Assembly (NCBI GenBank): GCA_026119855.1
Contig: JAOWBW010000364.1
Location: forward strand, 992,001 to 1,056,000
Direction: 5' to 3'
From: Campanula takesimana
Taxonomy: Eukaryota > Streptophyta > Magnoliopsida > Asterales > Campanulaceae
DNA: 64,000 bases
Below are positions 21,151 to 30,920 of the stretch, piece after piece (position 1 is the first letter of the stretch; each line of letters begins with the position of its first letter). Below the pieces are notes generated by a model. The model was not told the origin of the DNA, ran no database searches, and saw only the letters and a program-made list of their open reading frames with translations. A program made the position numbers and the translations under genes.

Positions 21151-22652
21151 GAAGTGACGTTTGTTAACGCAAGGCTGCGATGTGTCAAAGGCAAGAAGCA
21201 AAAACGGAGCAAACTCATGCAATGTGCAATTATTTATCCATTCAAGTTCACTTAAAAAGCATTTTTATTCCTAAATGGTTGGAAAATATTTCTATTCTTT
21301 TTCACAACTACTCTAAATCCTGGATCAGTGGAGGCCATCACTACGCCTATAGACCCCTCGTTTTTCACCTGTCTTGCACATTCCCTAGGATGGACTGTCC
21401 CGGGCGAGGGTCCTATAGGACACGCGGCTTCCACCGACCGAAAGAATGATTCCTAAGGGTCTAGTGCGTCGCAAGACTCCAAATGCGTGGACCATTCTTG
21501 TCATGATTAAGCCCCGGTCAAAGTCGAGGTTTATCCTAAGGCTTCACCGATATTCCGACATGACCTCATTTTAATGAGGGTTCTCGATCCTTGACCTTGG
21601 ATTTAAGGATGACCAAAATGGAACAACATTAGGGCTTAACGACACGGTGTCACCCTATCTTTAATACATGTTCTCGGTTAACTAGGTCATCATTAATGTA
21701 CGAGTTAAAGACCGGTTAAGGTCACGCTTGCATTTCATCAAGAATTCGTAACTCGGGCATTAACTTGGCCACAATTAACCTTGGACACGTATTAGGGACG
21801 TGGTAACGTGAACTAGACCAAAAACCAACCAAAGTCACGGTATTTGTGTGTCGCGGACATGTGTGGTTGACTCGGCTCGGAAGGGGAGGTGGAATGGACC
21901 CGTGCGCGCTCGAAGGGAACAAGAGCACCAATCGAGCTGCATCTGGCATCCATCCCGGGTTTAAAGGGTATTTGGAACGTGCAAGGTCAAGTGCGCGTAG
22001 TGTGACGCCTTTCTATGTTCCCTTTTGAGTCAAAATAGAAATTTTCAATCCATTTTAATATCTTGAGCAATGTATGGACAAGTATGATGAACAAGTAATT
22101 TACGCAAGTAATCAAACAATGATATGAACAAACGAGAACAAGCAAGTAAGCAAGGCTACTTAACAAGTAAGAATCACAATTTGTACATGGAAGGTTTGAA
22201 ACCAAAACTTTCACACCAAGAGCAACCTTTTGAAAATAATTTGCACAAAAAGGTTGTGCACAACCAAAGGTTTTGAAAATCCATTTTTTGCTAAGAAAAA
22301 GAAGGTAAATTTACACAAGGAGAGGCTGTAAATTAGAACCTGGACAAGAAGAAGCAAGATGGCCATTAGAATGTTTCTGCCTTTGCACAAAATCGTTGAA
22401 TTGAAACATTCTGTGGGCCCTTCCAAAGTAGCCGTACGGCTATGTCATCCGTCCCATTATTTTTTTGCAAATTTTCAGCTTCCAATCATCAAGCCCCAGT
22501 TCATTGCATTCCAGAACAGTTCCATTCCTTCAAAATCAAAACAGAAACACAAAACACACAAATTAGGCACAAAGTCAACAAACGGGGATGGGAGTTTGAC
22601 CCACACATAAATGTCCCCAAAGCTTCTAAAAAGAAGTTTGAGAACATTTAAT
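21151..22652 (-). other. Tat-3 leader region
   Basis: Noncoding sequence between the PBS and the first minisatellite in element orientation. Small open frames occur on both strands without recognisable domains. A GCCGTACGGC palindrome is present near 22429. I see nothing else. Confidence 0.5.
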
Positions 22653-22670
22653 TCCCCAGCGGAGTCGCCA
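22653..22670 (-). promoter_or_regulatory. Primer-binding site of Tat-3 (Arg-tRNA)
   Basis: TCCCCAGCGGAGTCGCCA on the plus strand, which equals the 3' end of plant tRNA-Arg (ACG) plus CCA as I recall it, without mismatch. One base separates it from the LTR. Confidence 0.85.
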
Positions 22671-22671
22671 C

Positions 22672-24315
22672 TGTAAGGATCCCGTCCCCGGGGCGAAACA
22701 AGCAAGGTTCACACGAGGAAGAAATGCCAAACACGGGTAACTTTCCTTTCACGAAAACGGAGTCGCCACACTAAATTAATTTTAAACCCAATTTAATGAA
22801 AATGGTTAGAGATGATGAGTTCAGAGGTCACGTTACACTTTGGGAAGAACTTATACGAAGTTCACCCAAAGTGCCTCGGAAAACCAAGTCTCCCTAGATT
22901 TGTTGACCAAAATGTGCAAATGTGTGTGTGTGTGTGTTTGAAAATAGGAGAAACTGACTTTTAACAGAAAACAGTTAGAAATTTAACAAAAGGGGGGTTA
23001 CTTTGCAAACAGTTTAACAGAAAATGGGCAAAACTGGAAAAAACACGTTTTTGTCAAAACTAGCCATACGGCTTGTGTCTATCGTCTCGGAATTTTTTAC
23101 AGATTCATCAGGAACAGTCCAGTTTCAGGCAGAAACAGAACATTCTATTGAAACTGAACTGTTTTACATCTTTGGGGTCTATTTACTCACACTAAACTTG
23201 AATTGAATCATCCCTATGCTCTTGGTCACTAATTAATCATCAAAACACAAGGTTTTGGGTGTGATCAAGGCAATAATTGGGGAAAATTAAGAAAAATGAT
23301 GAACATGGCATTTGAGCCCAAATCATCATTTGGATGATTAAAGATGGCAACTTTAACACCCAAATGGATGACTCATCCAAGGAAAAGCCTTGGGAAGTCA
23401 AAAATCAACCTTTGGGTGGATAAAGATTAAATCTTTATCATCTAAAGGGACAATATTATGAGTTGATCAAAGTTTGAATGGTAAAGATTGAGACTTTACC
23501 ATCCTAAACTTGATCATACCCACATAAATCAACATAAAAGGAAAGAACATTGAAGTAAGGTGCATAAAATCATAACAAGTCTTAGATTATCCTTTGGTTT
23601 GCAACCCACAATCATGAGGGGCACCACGGATCAAGTCTTGGGTCCAAAGGTATATTCTTTGCAAGAAATGTAAAATGGTCATAAATTGGGTTGAAATTGG
23701 ATCATTTTTGGGCACAAAATAGGGCATTTGGCTTGGTATTGAGTCATTTCCAGAAAGGGGGCGTGGGTGACCAATCAAGGGTGAAAGCCCAATCAAAATC
23801 GGGCATGTGAGTACTGTGATGGGGAGAAGGGAAAAAGGCTGGATGAAGGGCCAATCAGAGGCGAGGACGTGGAGGGCTTGTCGGGCGCGTGCTCCACACG
23901 CGGGGGCAAGGCGGGTCGCGAGGGCGGATGGCTGACCCGCGGACGGCTGAGCGAATGAGGAGAGGTCGCGTGGTGAGGCTGTCGGCTGGCTTGTCTTTTG
24001 CATTTTTTGAGAAAGCGCACAACGTATGTGCGACCGCCTGGCCCCTTTTCTGGAATTACCGAAATTCCCACAAGGCCTTTTTGGCCTTTGTGGGGAATAA
24101 AGCGAGGTCCCTGGTCCATGTTTACTCCCAGAAAACCCCCTCCCTTTTCCAATATGTTCCAGAAATCCCTAGAAAGGCCCTAAACTCTTAGGATGGCTTT
24201 GTTAATACCCAAAAGGCCCCTAGACTTCTAGTATGACCCAAATTTTTCCCAAATTACCCCTAAATTCCACAACTTAATTATCTTAAGCGCGACGATCCGG
24301 ATCGGGGTACTTACA
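22672..24315 (-). repeat. Tat-3 5' LTR (right) with an internal deletion of about 685 bp
   Basis: Collinear with the left LTR except that 'gcaagaaatgtaaa' (to 23674) is joined directly to 'atggtcataaattggg', skipping the equivalent of left-LTR 13785-14471. The missing part contains the TATA box. Since this is the promoter LTR in element orientation, this copy is probably transcriptionally dead. The PBS-like decamer is at 22760-22769. Confidence 0.88.
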
Positions 24316-24320
24316 GTGGC

Positions 24321-24466
24321 AACTCTTGACTGTTTTGATTCCATCGAGAGGAAACCATTGTGTGAGAACCGAGCACATTTCCAAAAGCGCATCAGCACGA
24401 AACCGACCCGAATCGCTTTCACGAGCGAACATTTCGTGGTTTGGCTTTCGAGCGCGGGCTCTCACA
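24321..24466 (+). repeat. Tat-2 5' LTR, second part
   Basis: The last 146 bp of the split LTR, ending GCTCTCACA. It matches 33463-33608. The base after the duplicated GTGGC is A instead of G, so the PBS-like decamer reads GTGGCAACTC in this copy. Confidence 0.88.
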
Positions 24467-24467
24467 G

Positions 24468-24485
24468 TCGCGACTCTGTTGGGGA
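24468..24485 (+). promoter_or_regulatory. Primer-binding site of Tat-2 (Arg-tRNA type, mutated)
   Basis: TCGCGACTCTGTTGGGGA resembles TGGCGACTCTGCTGGGGA of Tat-4 with two changes. One is in the first CCA-pairing bases, which would weaken priming. Confidence 0.75.
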
Positions 24486-26600
24486 CATTTTTTAAGTGGG
24501 CTAGACTCTAATCTTTGTGTGTGCCATGCTTTACTTGCCTTGCTTGGGTTGTATATATATTTATGCCTAACATCATTTTTGTAGGGACATTTCTTTTACC
24601 TCTTTTGTGTATATGTATACGCGTGGTGAATGTTTCCTTTAATTGAAAAAGCAAAAAATAAAAAAAGATTTCCTTTTTCTTTCTTACCTTCAAAAGTATA
24701 GATACCTCACACACATGCACATTTTTCAAAAAATGCGATTTTAGAACCGTACAAACCTTAGGGAGTGTTACCCGAGGACATAAGAGAGCTCATCGACTTC
24801 CCATTAGGGTCCGCGGTTAACATTCCTGCCCCAAAGCGCGCCTACTTATCGTTGCGATTGGTGTAAGCCAATCTCACCCGTTACCAAGCCACGATGTCCA
24901 TATTTTTTCAAAAAAATGACACGTCCCAGAAAGAGTATAGGCCCTTCGCTAAGGGCTTGGACGGCCAATAGTACAGGTGAAAAACGTTGGTCCTATACTT
25001 TGGAGACGGTATCCAATATTCCAGGGTTGAATGAAAAACGTGTCAAAACAAAGCAAGGTGCTTGTCCGGCATTCATAGGTTTGTGCGTTGCTTGCGCTTC
25101 AAATTTTGAAACAAAAAAGAAAAAAATTGGTTTCTTTAGTTCGTAAACTTTTCCCCATTTTGGTACATAAAGCTTCATTCCCTGAAAATCTAAAATATGT
25201 TTTCTTTTTCATCCGTCTTGTAGAGGGAGAATTTCACTCATTCTCTAGCGCGACATTCGAGGTCAATTTCAAGCATCAATTTGATCAAAGCTCTACTCCG
25301 GTCTTCATCATCAATCATGGCCAACAAAGGACAAACATCATCAAACTCGACTAGGGGCTTGCCGGACTTCAAGCTAGGGTATGCAATGGAATATTGGTTG
25401 GAAAGGCGCTTTTCCTTTAATTTATGATGCATTGTAAATTCTCGCATATTGTATGTTTATATTTTTGTAAAAATTATTGTATTCCGCACGCTATGATGTT
25501 TCTTCTTGAGTGCAAAAAAAAAATCGAAAGAGAGAAAAAATGGGAGGTAAAAAAAAAAAAAACAAAACAAAAAAAAGAAGAAGAAGAAGAAGCATTATTC
25601 ATTTATTTTGGTACATATTCCATTTGCTTTATTGTTTAATTCAATTGTTTTAAAAAGGATATCGCGAGACTACAAATTCATGTGTGTGCCTTCAACGACG
25701 GCAATTGGCATTTCATTCTGAAGACTTCATCACTTATTGCACAAAGACAAGACATGGATCGAGGGTCCGACAATCTCATATGACATCATCAATTTCAAGG
25801 AGCATCGCGCATGCGAGGCCAATCTGCACTAAAGAAGATCTCGATCTTTCAACTTTGGGCAAAGTACCATCGACGACGACAGCTGGTGACTTTTGTTGGA
25901 GACCAACGTGCTCTACCAAATCCTTACACTGAGGGATCCCAAGAACCAAAAAATCGTGCAGCCTCCAAATGGTGTGATCAAAATTAGGAAAAGGAGACGA
26001 AGACGAAGGCCTCTCATCAAATGAGGTCAAATAGCGGCGCGAATCATAACGCATGCCCAACGATGTTCTCATGTCAATTTATCACAGTCTAATTTTTGTT
26101 CAAATGATTTGTCAAGCTTATTTAATAAGAATTAAAATGCTAATCCAATTTTATAAGGGTCCATTTGATTTTTAGGCACTTGACCATTAACGCTTGTTCA
26201 AGTCTTGAGTCTTTGATTTAGATGTGTGAGCATGCATATTTTCCCGAGTCTAGGGGCTTCCCCCTACTCTCGTCCTTCCGTCATCTCATTTCTGCACAAA
26301 CACGATGTCAGAGATCCCACTAGGATTTCCCTTTGCTTCCACAAAAAACTGGCCTCGTGCCTTCCCCTTCCAACTCCTGCAAGTTATCACAGCAAAAAAG
26401 ACAAAGGAATGCTATTCTTTAGATCTCAGAATCTCAAATGCCGGCAAGAGATGTCGAATCAATGAAGACAAAACTGGGGCTGCATATCAGAGTCTTAGGT
26501 CAGTTTCAAAAGCAATGATGTGGCTTCATGACAATACGATTTATTGAGAATGGTTTGCTCCGGGTGACACGGAAATTCGGATGACAAAATGCCAGAGTAC
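24486..26600 (+). other. Tat-2 leader, largely unannotated
   Basis: The first 600 bp align with the Tat-4 leader ('gtgggctagactctaa', 'gtgtgtgccatgcttta', 'aaaacgttggtcctatactt'). A splice-acceptor-like TTTTTGTAGG (about 24577) has a counterpart TTTTGCAGG in Tat-4 (about 55611). An ATG at 25317 opens only 36 codons. A purine-rich low-complexity tract (about 25500-25600) follows. I see no protein domain. Confidence 0.5.
24941..24956 (+). other. Leader hairpin of Tat-2
   Basis: GCCCTT-CGCT-AAGGGC is a perfect 6-bp stem with a 4-nt loop. Tat-4 has GCCCTT-CGCT-AGGGGC at 56156-56171 in the same sequence context, where a U-A pair became U-G. Confidence 0.55.
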
Positions 26601-27525
26601 AAAAAACAACTCTAATTGACTGTTGATCCTTTGAAGGAACGCAGGAAATGCGGAGGTTTACTTTTAAGAAGCATCATGAGTGTCAGCAACTCTCAAGATT
26701 GAGAATAGCAAGGATGTGGGACAACTCTCATAGACAGTTAGGTCCCGTATGTATGGATCTTCAAAACACAGCGCCATCTCAGATTGAAAGTATGGCCCGT
26801 AAAGCTCAAAGCTTGTTCTTCGGCAATATCAAGATTGTGTCCCGCCGAACAACTCTCATTGACAGTTGATCCTATGAAGGAATGCAGGAAATGCGGAGGT
26901 TAACTTTTGAGAAGCATCGCGAGTTTCAATAACTCTGAGATCAAGGACATCAAGAATGTGGGATGACTTTCATAGACAGTTAGGTCCCCTTAATGTGGGA
27001 ATCAATAAAAACAAAGTGCCATCTCGGATTGTCAGTATGGCCCGCAAAGCTCAAAGCTCGTTTTTTGTAACATCAGGATTGTGTCCCGCCGAACAACTTT
27101 GAAAGACAGTTGATTCCTCAAAGAAGGAGTATTGAATGTCAGAAAACATGAATTATGATCAGCAGCAAAGCATCGAATGTGGGATGACTCTCATAGACAG
27201 TCGGTCCCTTAATGTGGGAATCAATAGAAACAAAGTGCCATCTCGGATTGTCAGTATGGCCCGTAAAGATCAAAGCTCTTTCTTCAGCAACATCAGGATT
27301 GTGTCCCGCCGAGTAACTCTCAAAGACAATTGACTCCCTACCGATTGGGTATCGCATGTCAGGAATTGTGAATTACCTCAGACAAAGAAGCATCGAATGA
27401 TTGAACAACTCTTTAAGACTGTTGACTCCCTACCGATTAGGTATTGCATGTCAAAAATTGTGAATTGCCTCCAACAGCGAGACATTGAACATTTGAATAA
27501 CTCTCAATGACAGTTAGATCCCCTA
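26600..27525 (+). repeat. Tandem repeat of about 245 bp, 3-4 diverged copies
   Basis: The unit starts near 'gacagttgatcc' and includes 'ggaaatgcggagg', 'ccatctcggattgtcagtat', 'ggcccgtaaagctcaaagct' and 'attgtgtcccgccgaac'. Starts are near 26618, 26863 and 27105, with shorter copies after 27328. Copies diverge by indels. No frame stays open through them. From 27526 to 28400 I see only short 'ctggggcttc' phrases (about 27645-27780) and AT-rich sequence. Confidence 0.8.
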
Positions 27526-28404
27526 ACAGTTGAAATGCCAAAGCATGAAGTTGTCTCGAAGTGACAAATTGGATCAACATGAGATTCACTCTTCAAGTGC
27601 GACAAGAACTGCACATGCCAAATTCAGAGGCTTGTCCTATATTGACTGGGGCTTCCATAGCCAACGTCTGAGGTTGATCTTTGAGAGATACTGGGGCTTC
27701 GGCAGCAAGAATGTTGGGGGTTTATATCAGAAACAACAAATGGGGCTTCTTCAGCCAATAACTGGGGCTGACCCAACCATAGCTTCCGGAGATAAACCGT
27801 TGAGTATTCTTGATCAAATGGGTGTCCAGAATTGACCTTTTGAGTCCTTGCGCTAGGCTTTCGGCTCCGCTTCACTATACACATCTCCATACTCCTCATT
27901 TTCGCAAAAGTGCAAAATCCACAATAAAGTGCAACCCATTTCATTCATGATTCTCCCTCTATTCATTTATTACGCTTTCGCTCATTTATTCATACTAAAC
28001 GAAGTTTGAAATGCAAGTAATGCACATGTGTCAAATAAAAGAAAAATCAAATGCAATAAAAAATCATCATGCAAAAGTGAAAAGTAACTTTCATCCATCA
28101 AAGGAAAATGGTTGCAAAATGAAATGAGAATGTATTCTTGTCTCAATCTTTCTCCGAATCTCTTGATCTTAAAGATTTCAATCCATGTATGTGTTCTAAA
28201 ACTTTTGTTGCACATGAATGACACATTCGAGCACATCAAATATCAATATATATGTTGCTTGCTCTTGAAAATCTCTTGCAGGTACAAATTATCACACCCT
28301 ACCATATCATGGTCTTCACAAAAAGTTCCTCGTCAACATCAATGCTCAGGAAACGAGATTTCCCAATGGATTTTTGAAAAATAATATGTTCGAGTTGCTA
28401 AAGT

Positions 28405-28447
28405 CGAACTACATTGGTCTGATTCTCAAAAGAGATACGTAGGCAGC
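28405..28447 (+). other. Tat stem-loop motif, Tat-2 copy 1
   Basis: GAACTACA, TTGGTCTGATT, inner hairpin TCTC-AAAA-GAGA, TA, CGTAGGCAG. It is followed after about 20 nt by 'gcacgacca', related to the GGNCCAGCCA box near the PPT copies. Confidence 0.7.
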
Positions 28448-28707
28448 TTGAATTTTCAAGCACGACCACATACTTACAAAAAATCTTATCCAGGTACGAA
28501 GTTGGAACCACACAAACGAATCACATCTTGGTTTCACAAAGAGGTTGCTCATTGCAAGCGATCAAAATCCCACAACAATGGAAAAACCAAAGAGCTAACT
28601 TGCAGGTCACAACAGACAATGTTGGTCGTGTCATTTCTCCTGATATACGTGAGACTTCAGTCAAAATTGAATGACTCCAACCCGGTATCAATTGCCAAGA
28701 GTCGCAG

Positions 28708-28960
28708 CGACTCCAAAAGCGGAGTAGCTAGATTGTGAAAGAATCAAAAACCCTTTTTTGGGGTGAACAGGGATCCAGAATGAGGTTGCAGCATTCAAAA
28801 CGGTGCCGACGGACCACGTAAGGTAATGTTTCAGCAAATCCAAAAGCGGAGAAGCTTGATTGTGAAAAAATCAAAAACCCTGTTAGGGTGAACGGGATTC
28901 CAAAATGAGGTTGCAGCACTCAAAACAGTACCGATGGATCACGTGAAATGATGGTTCATT
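28708..28960 (+). repeat. Tandem duplication of about 128 bp
   Basis: Two copies share 'aaaagcggag', 'gattgtgaaa', 'atcaaaaaccc', 'aatgaggttgcagca' and 'ggatcacgt'. Sequence from 28961 to 29546 is unassigned. At 29330-29480 short phrases such as 'gtcagatgcgactcg' and 'cttgatgttga' repeat. Confidence 0.75.
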
Positions 28961-29546
28961 GCTTGATAAAGCACAAAAATCTCATCACACAACAACTCAA
29001 AAGCCGAAGAATTTGGGCATTGCTCAGAATGCAGCGTATCCTTGAAATATACGCGTGTTACCTGTCTTTGCTACTTTTTACTCGCAACTATACCGCTTTC
29101 CTTGAGAAATGCTATCTCTTGGTGACCCACTGAAATGTGTGACCGTTGTTATTGGGAAATTATACCGTCCTGATGGTCTCACCTCCAAATCAATTTCGGC
29201 TTGAGAAAATTTAGATCTCGCCATCAAAATTATATTGTTCCACCCTGGTCTTCTCGGGCACCTGAGATTACCTCCCCTGAACTGCGCAATGTCATACGCC
29301 CCCCATTTTGAAATTATGTTGTTCTTTCCCCCAGAGTCAGATGCGACTCGTCTTGATGTTGAATTAGGTCACCTCCTAGATTTCGAGGTGTCTTTCCCCG
29401 AAGAGTCAGAAATGCGACTCGCTTGATGTTGAACTTAAGTCATCTCCCGGATTTTGAGATGTACCTCCACTCGGATTGTACCTTGCGTCAATCCTTGAGT
29501 AATGTTGATATTAAACCTTCTCTTGATGTTGAGTCAGGTCCATTCA

Positions 29547-29592
29547 GAACTACAACTCGACTTGATTCCCATGGAGGGATAAGTAGGCAGTT
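29547..29592 (+). other. Tat stem-loop motif, Tat-2 copy 2
   Basis: GAACTACA, ACTCGACTTGATT, inner hairpin CCC-ATGGA-GGG, ATA, AGTAGGCAG. One outer pair is lost. It sits directly before the 34-bp hairpin array. Confidence 0.6.
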
Positions 29593-29645
29593 TACCCCGG
29601 TAAACTAAGTCGCCCGTTCTCATAAATATTTGCTCATGTTAATCT

Positions 29646-30655
29646 ACCCCCAGCAAAGAGAGATCGAATCTCAATGCAACCCCCAGTAAAGAGAGATCGC
29701 ATCCCAATGCAACCCCCAGCAAAGAGAGATCGAATCTCAATGCAATCCCCCAGCAAAGAGAGATCGAATCTCAATGCAACCCCCCAGCAAAGAGAGATCG
29801 CATCTCAATGCAACCCCCAGCAAAGAGAGATCGAATCACAATGCAACCCCCCAGCAAAGAGAGATCGAATCTCAATGCAACCCCCTAGCAAAGAGAGATT
29901 GCATCTCAATGCAACCCCCAGCAAAGAGAGATCGAATCTCAATGCAACCCCCAGTAAAGAGAGATCACATCTCAATGCAACCCCCTAGCAAAGAGAGATC
30001 GAATATCAATGTAACCCCCCAGCAAAGAGAGATCGAATCTCAATGCAACCCCCAGTAAAGAGAGATCGCATCTTAATGCAACCCCCAGCAAAGAGAGATC
30101 GAATCTCAATGCAACCCCTCAGCAAAAAGAGATCGAATCTCAATGCAACCCCATAGGAAAGAGAGATCGCATCTCAATGCAACCCCCAGCTAAGAGAGAT
30201 CGAATCTCAATGAAACCCCCCAGTTACAAGAGATCATATCTCAATGCAACTCCCAGCAAAGAGAGATCGAATCTCAATGCAATCCCCAGCAAAGAGAGAT
30301 CGAATCTCAATGCAACCCCCAGTAAAGAGAGATCGAATCTCAATGCAACCCCCCAACAAAGAGAGATCGCATCTCAATACAACCCCTAGCAAAGAGAGAT
30401 TGAATCTCAATGCAACCCCCCAGCAAAGAGAGATCGAATCTCAATGCAACCCCCCAGCAAAGAGAGATCGAATCTTAATGCAACCCCCTATCAAAGAGAG
30501 ATCGAATCTCAATGCAACCCCTCAGCAAAGAGAGATTGAATCTCAATGCAAGCCCCCAGCAAAGAGAGATCGCATCTCAATGCTACTCCCCAGCAAAGAG
30601 AGATCGAATCTCAATGAAACCCCAGCACAGAGAGATCGTATCTCAATACTCCCCC
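29646..30655 (+). repeat. 34-bp hairpin array, about 30 copies
   Basis: Unit 'cccagcaaagagagatcgaa' plus 'tctcaatgcaac'. Each unit holds the dyad GAGAT-nnn-ATCTC. The three loop bases vary (CGA, CGC, TGC, TGA, CAC, CAT, CGT), the left arm is unchanged, and the right arm is broken in about five copies. Unit length varies by one base because of the C run, so open frames of up to 151 codons slide between frames and are artefacts. Stem-loop motif copies flank the array. Confidence 0.92.
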
Positions 30656-30680
30656 CGGAATTTCTTGTTTTTAATAAACC

Positions 30681-30722
30681 TGAACTACGATTGGTCTGAT
30701 TCTCGAAAGATATACGTAGGTA
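30681..30722 (+). other. Tat stem-loop motif, Tat-2 copy 3
   Basis: GAACTACG, ATTGGTCTGATT, inner hairpin TCTC-GAAA-GATA (last pair weakened), TA, CGTAGG. A 'ggaccgacca' box follows. Confidence 0.68.
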
Positions 30723-30779
30723 AACCAGAAATCCAGGACCGACCATTGTTTTTAATTGTTTGATTGTTTGATTGAGTTA

Positions 30780-30817
30780 GAACTACGAAGGCTTGATTCT
30801 CGAAAGAGATACGTAGG
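30780..30817 (+). other. Tat stem-loop motif, PPT-proximal copy of Tat-2
   Basis: GAACTACG, AAGGCTTGATT, inner hairpin TCTC-GAAA-GAGA with a GNRA-type loop, TA, CGTAGG. The box GGACCCAGCCA follows after about 13 nt, and the 3' LTR begins about 100 nt downstream. Confidence 0.75.
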
Positions 30818-30911
30818 AAGTCCTACTTTGGACCCAGCCATTGCACCCTAGATGAGATCGTTTGTATTTTAGTGATCGTATAATCCCCTTTACATTACAA
30901 GGAGATTCGAC

Positions 30912-30920
30912 GAGGGGCTC
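30912..30920 (+). promoter_or_regulatory. Polypurine tract of Tat-2
   Basis: GAGGGGCTC directly before the 3' LTR, identical to that of Tat-5. Confidence 0.7.

Larger units (their letters stand above)
12785..24315 (-). mobile_element. Tat-3: non-autonomous Tat-like element inside the Tat-2 LTR, TSD GTGGC
   Basis: LTR ends on the plus strand are TGTAAGGATCCC...GGGTACTTACA, flanked by GTGGC at 12780-12784 and 24316-24320. The intact Tat-2 3' LTR shows the empty site (33458-33462, a single GTGGC). The PBS lies beside the right LTR and the PPT beside the left, so the element reads leftwards. Length is 11.5 kb with 7.6 kb internal. The interior is mostly minisatellites and motifs shared with Tat-5, and I cannot recognise gag or pol. 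Two LTRs of unequal length (2328 and 1644 bp) reflect a deletion in the right one. Confidence 0.92.

Noticed and set aside
29646..30655. Regular 34-bp repeats resembling a CRISPR array
   Set aside because: There are no unique spacers: the whole unit is repeated. The context is a plant retrotransposon with LTRs and TSD, and no cas-like gene is present.
29674..30699. Several 70-151-codon frames rich in N, P, R, S
   Set aside because: They translate the hairpin array in sliding frames and have no start context or homology.
29646..30822. The hairpin array as a derivative of the stem-loop motif, since both contain AAAGAGA and ATCTC/TTCTC words
   Set aside because: The order of the words differs and the outer CTACG/CGTAG arms are absent. 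Similarity of such short purine words is not enough.
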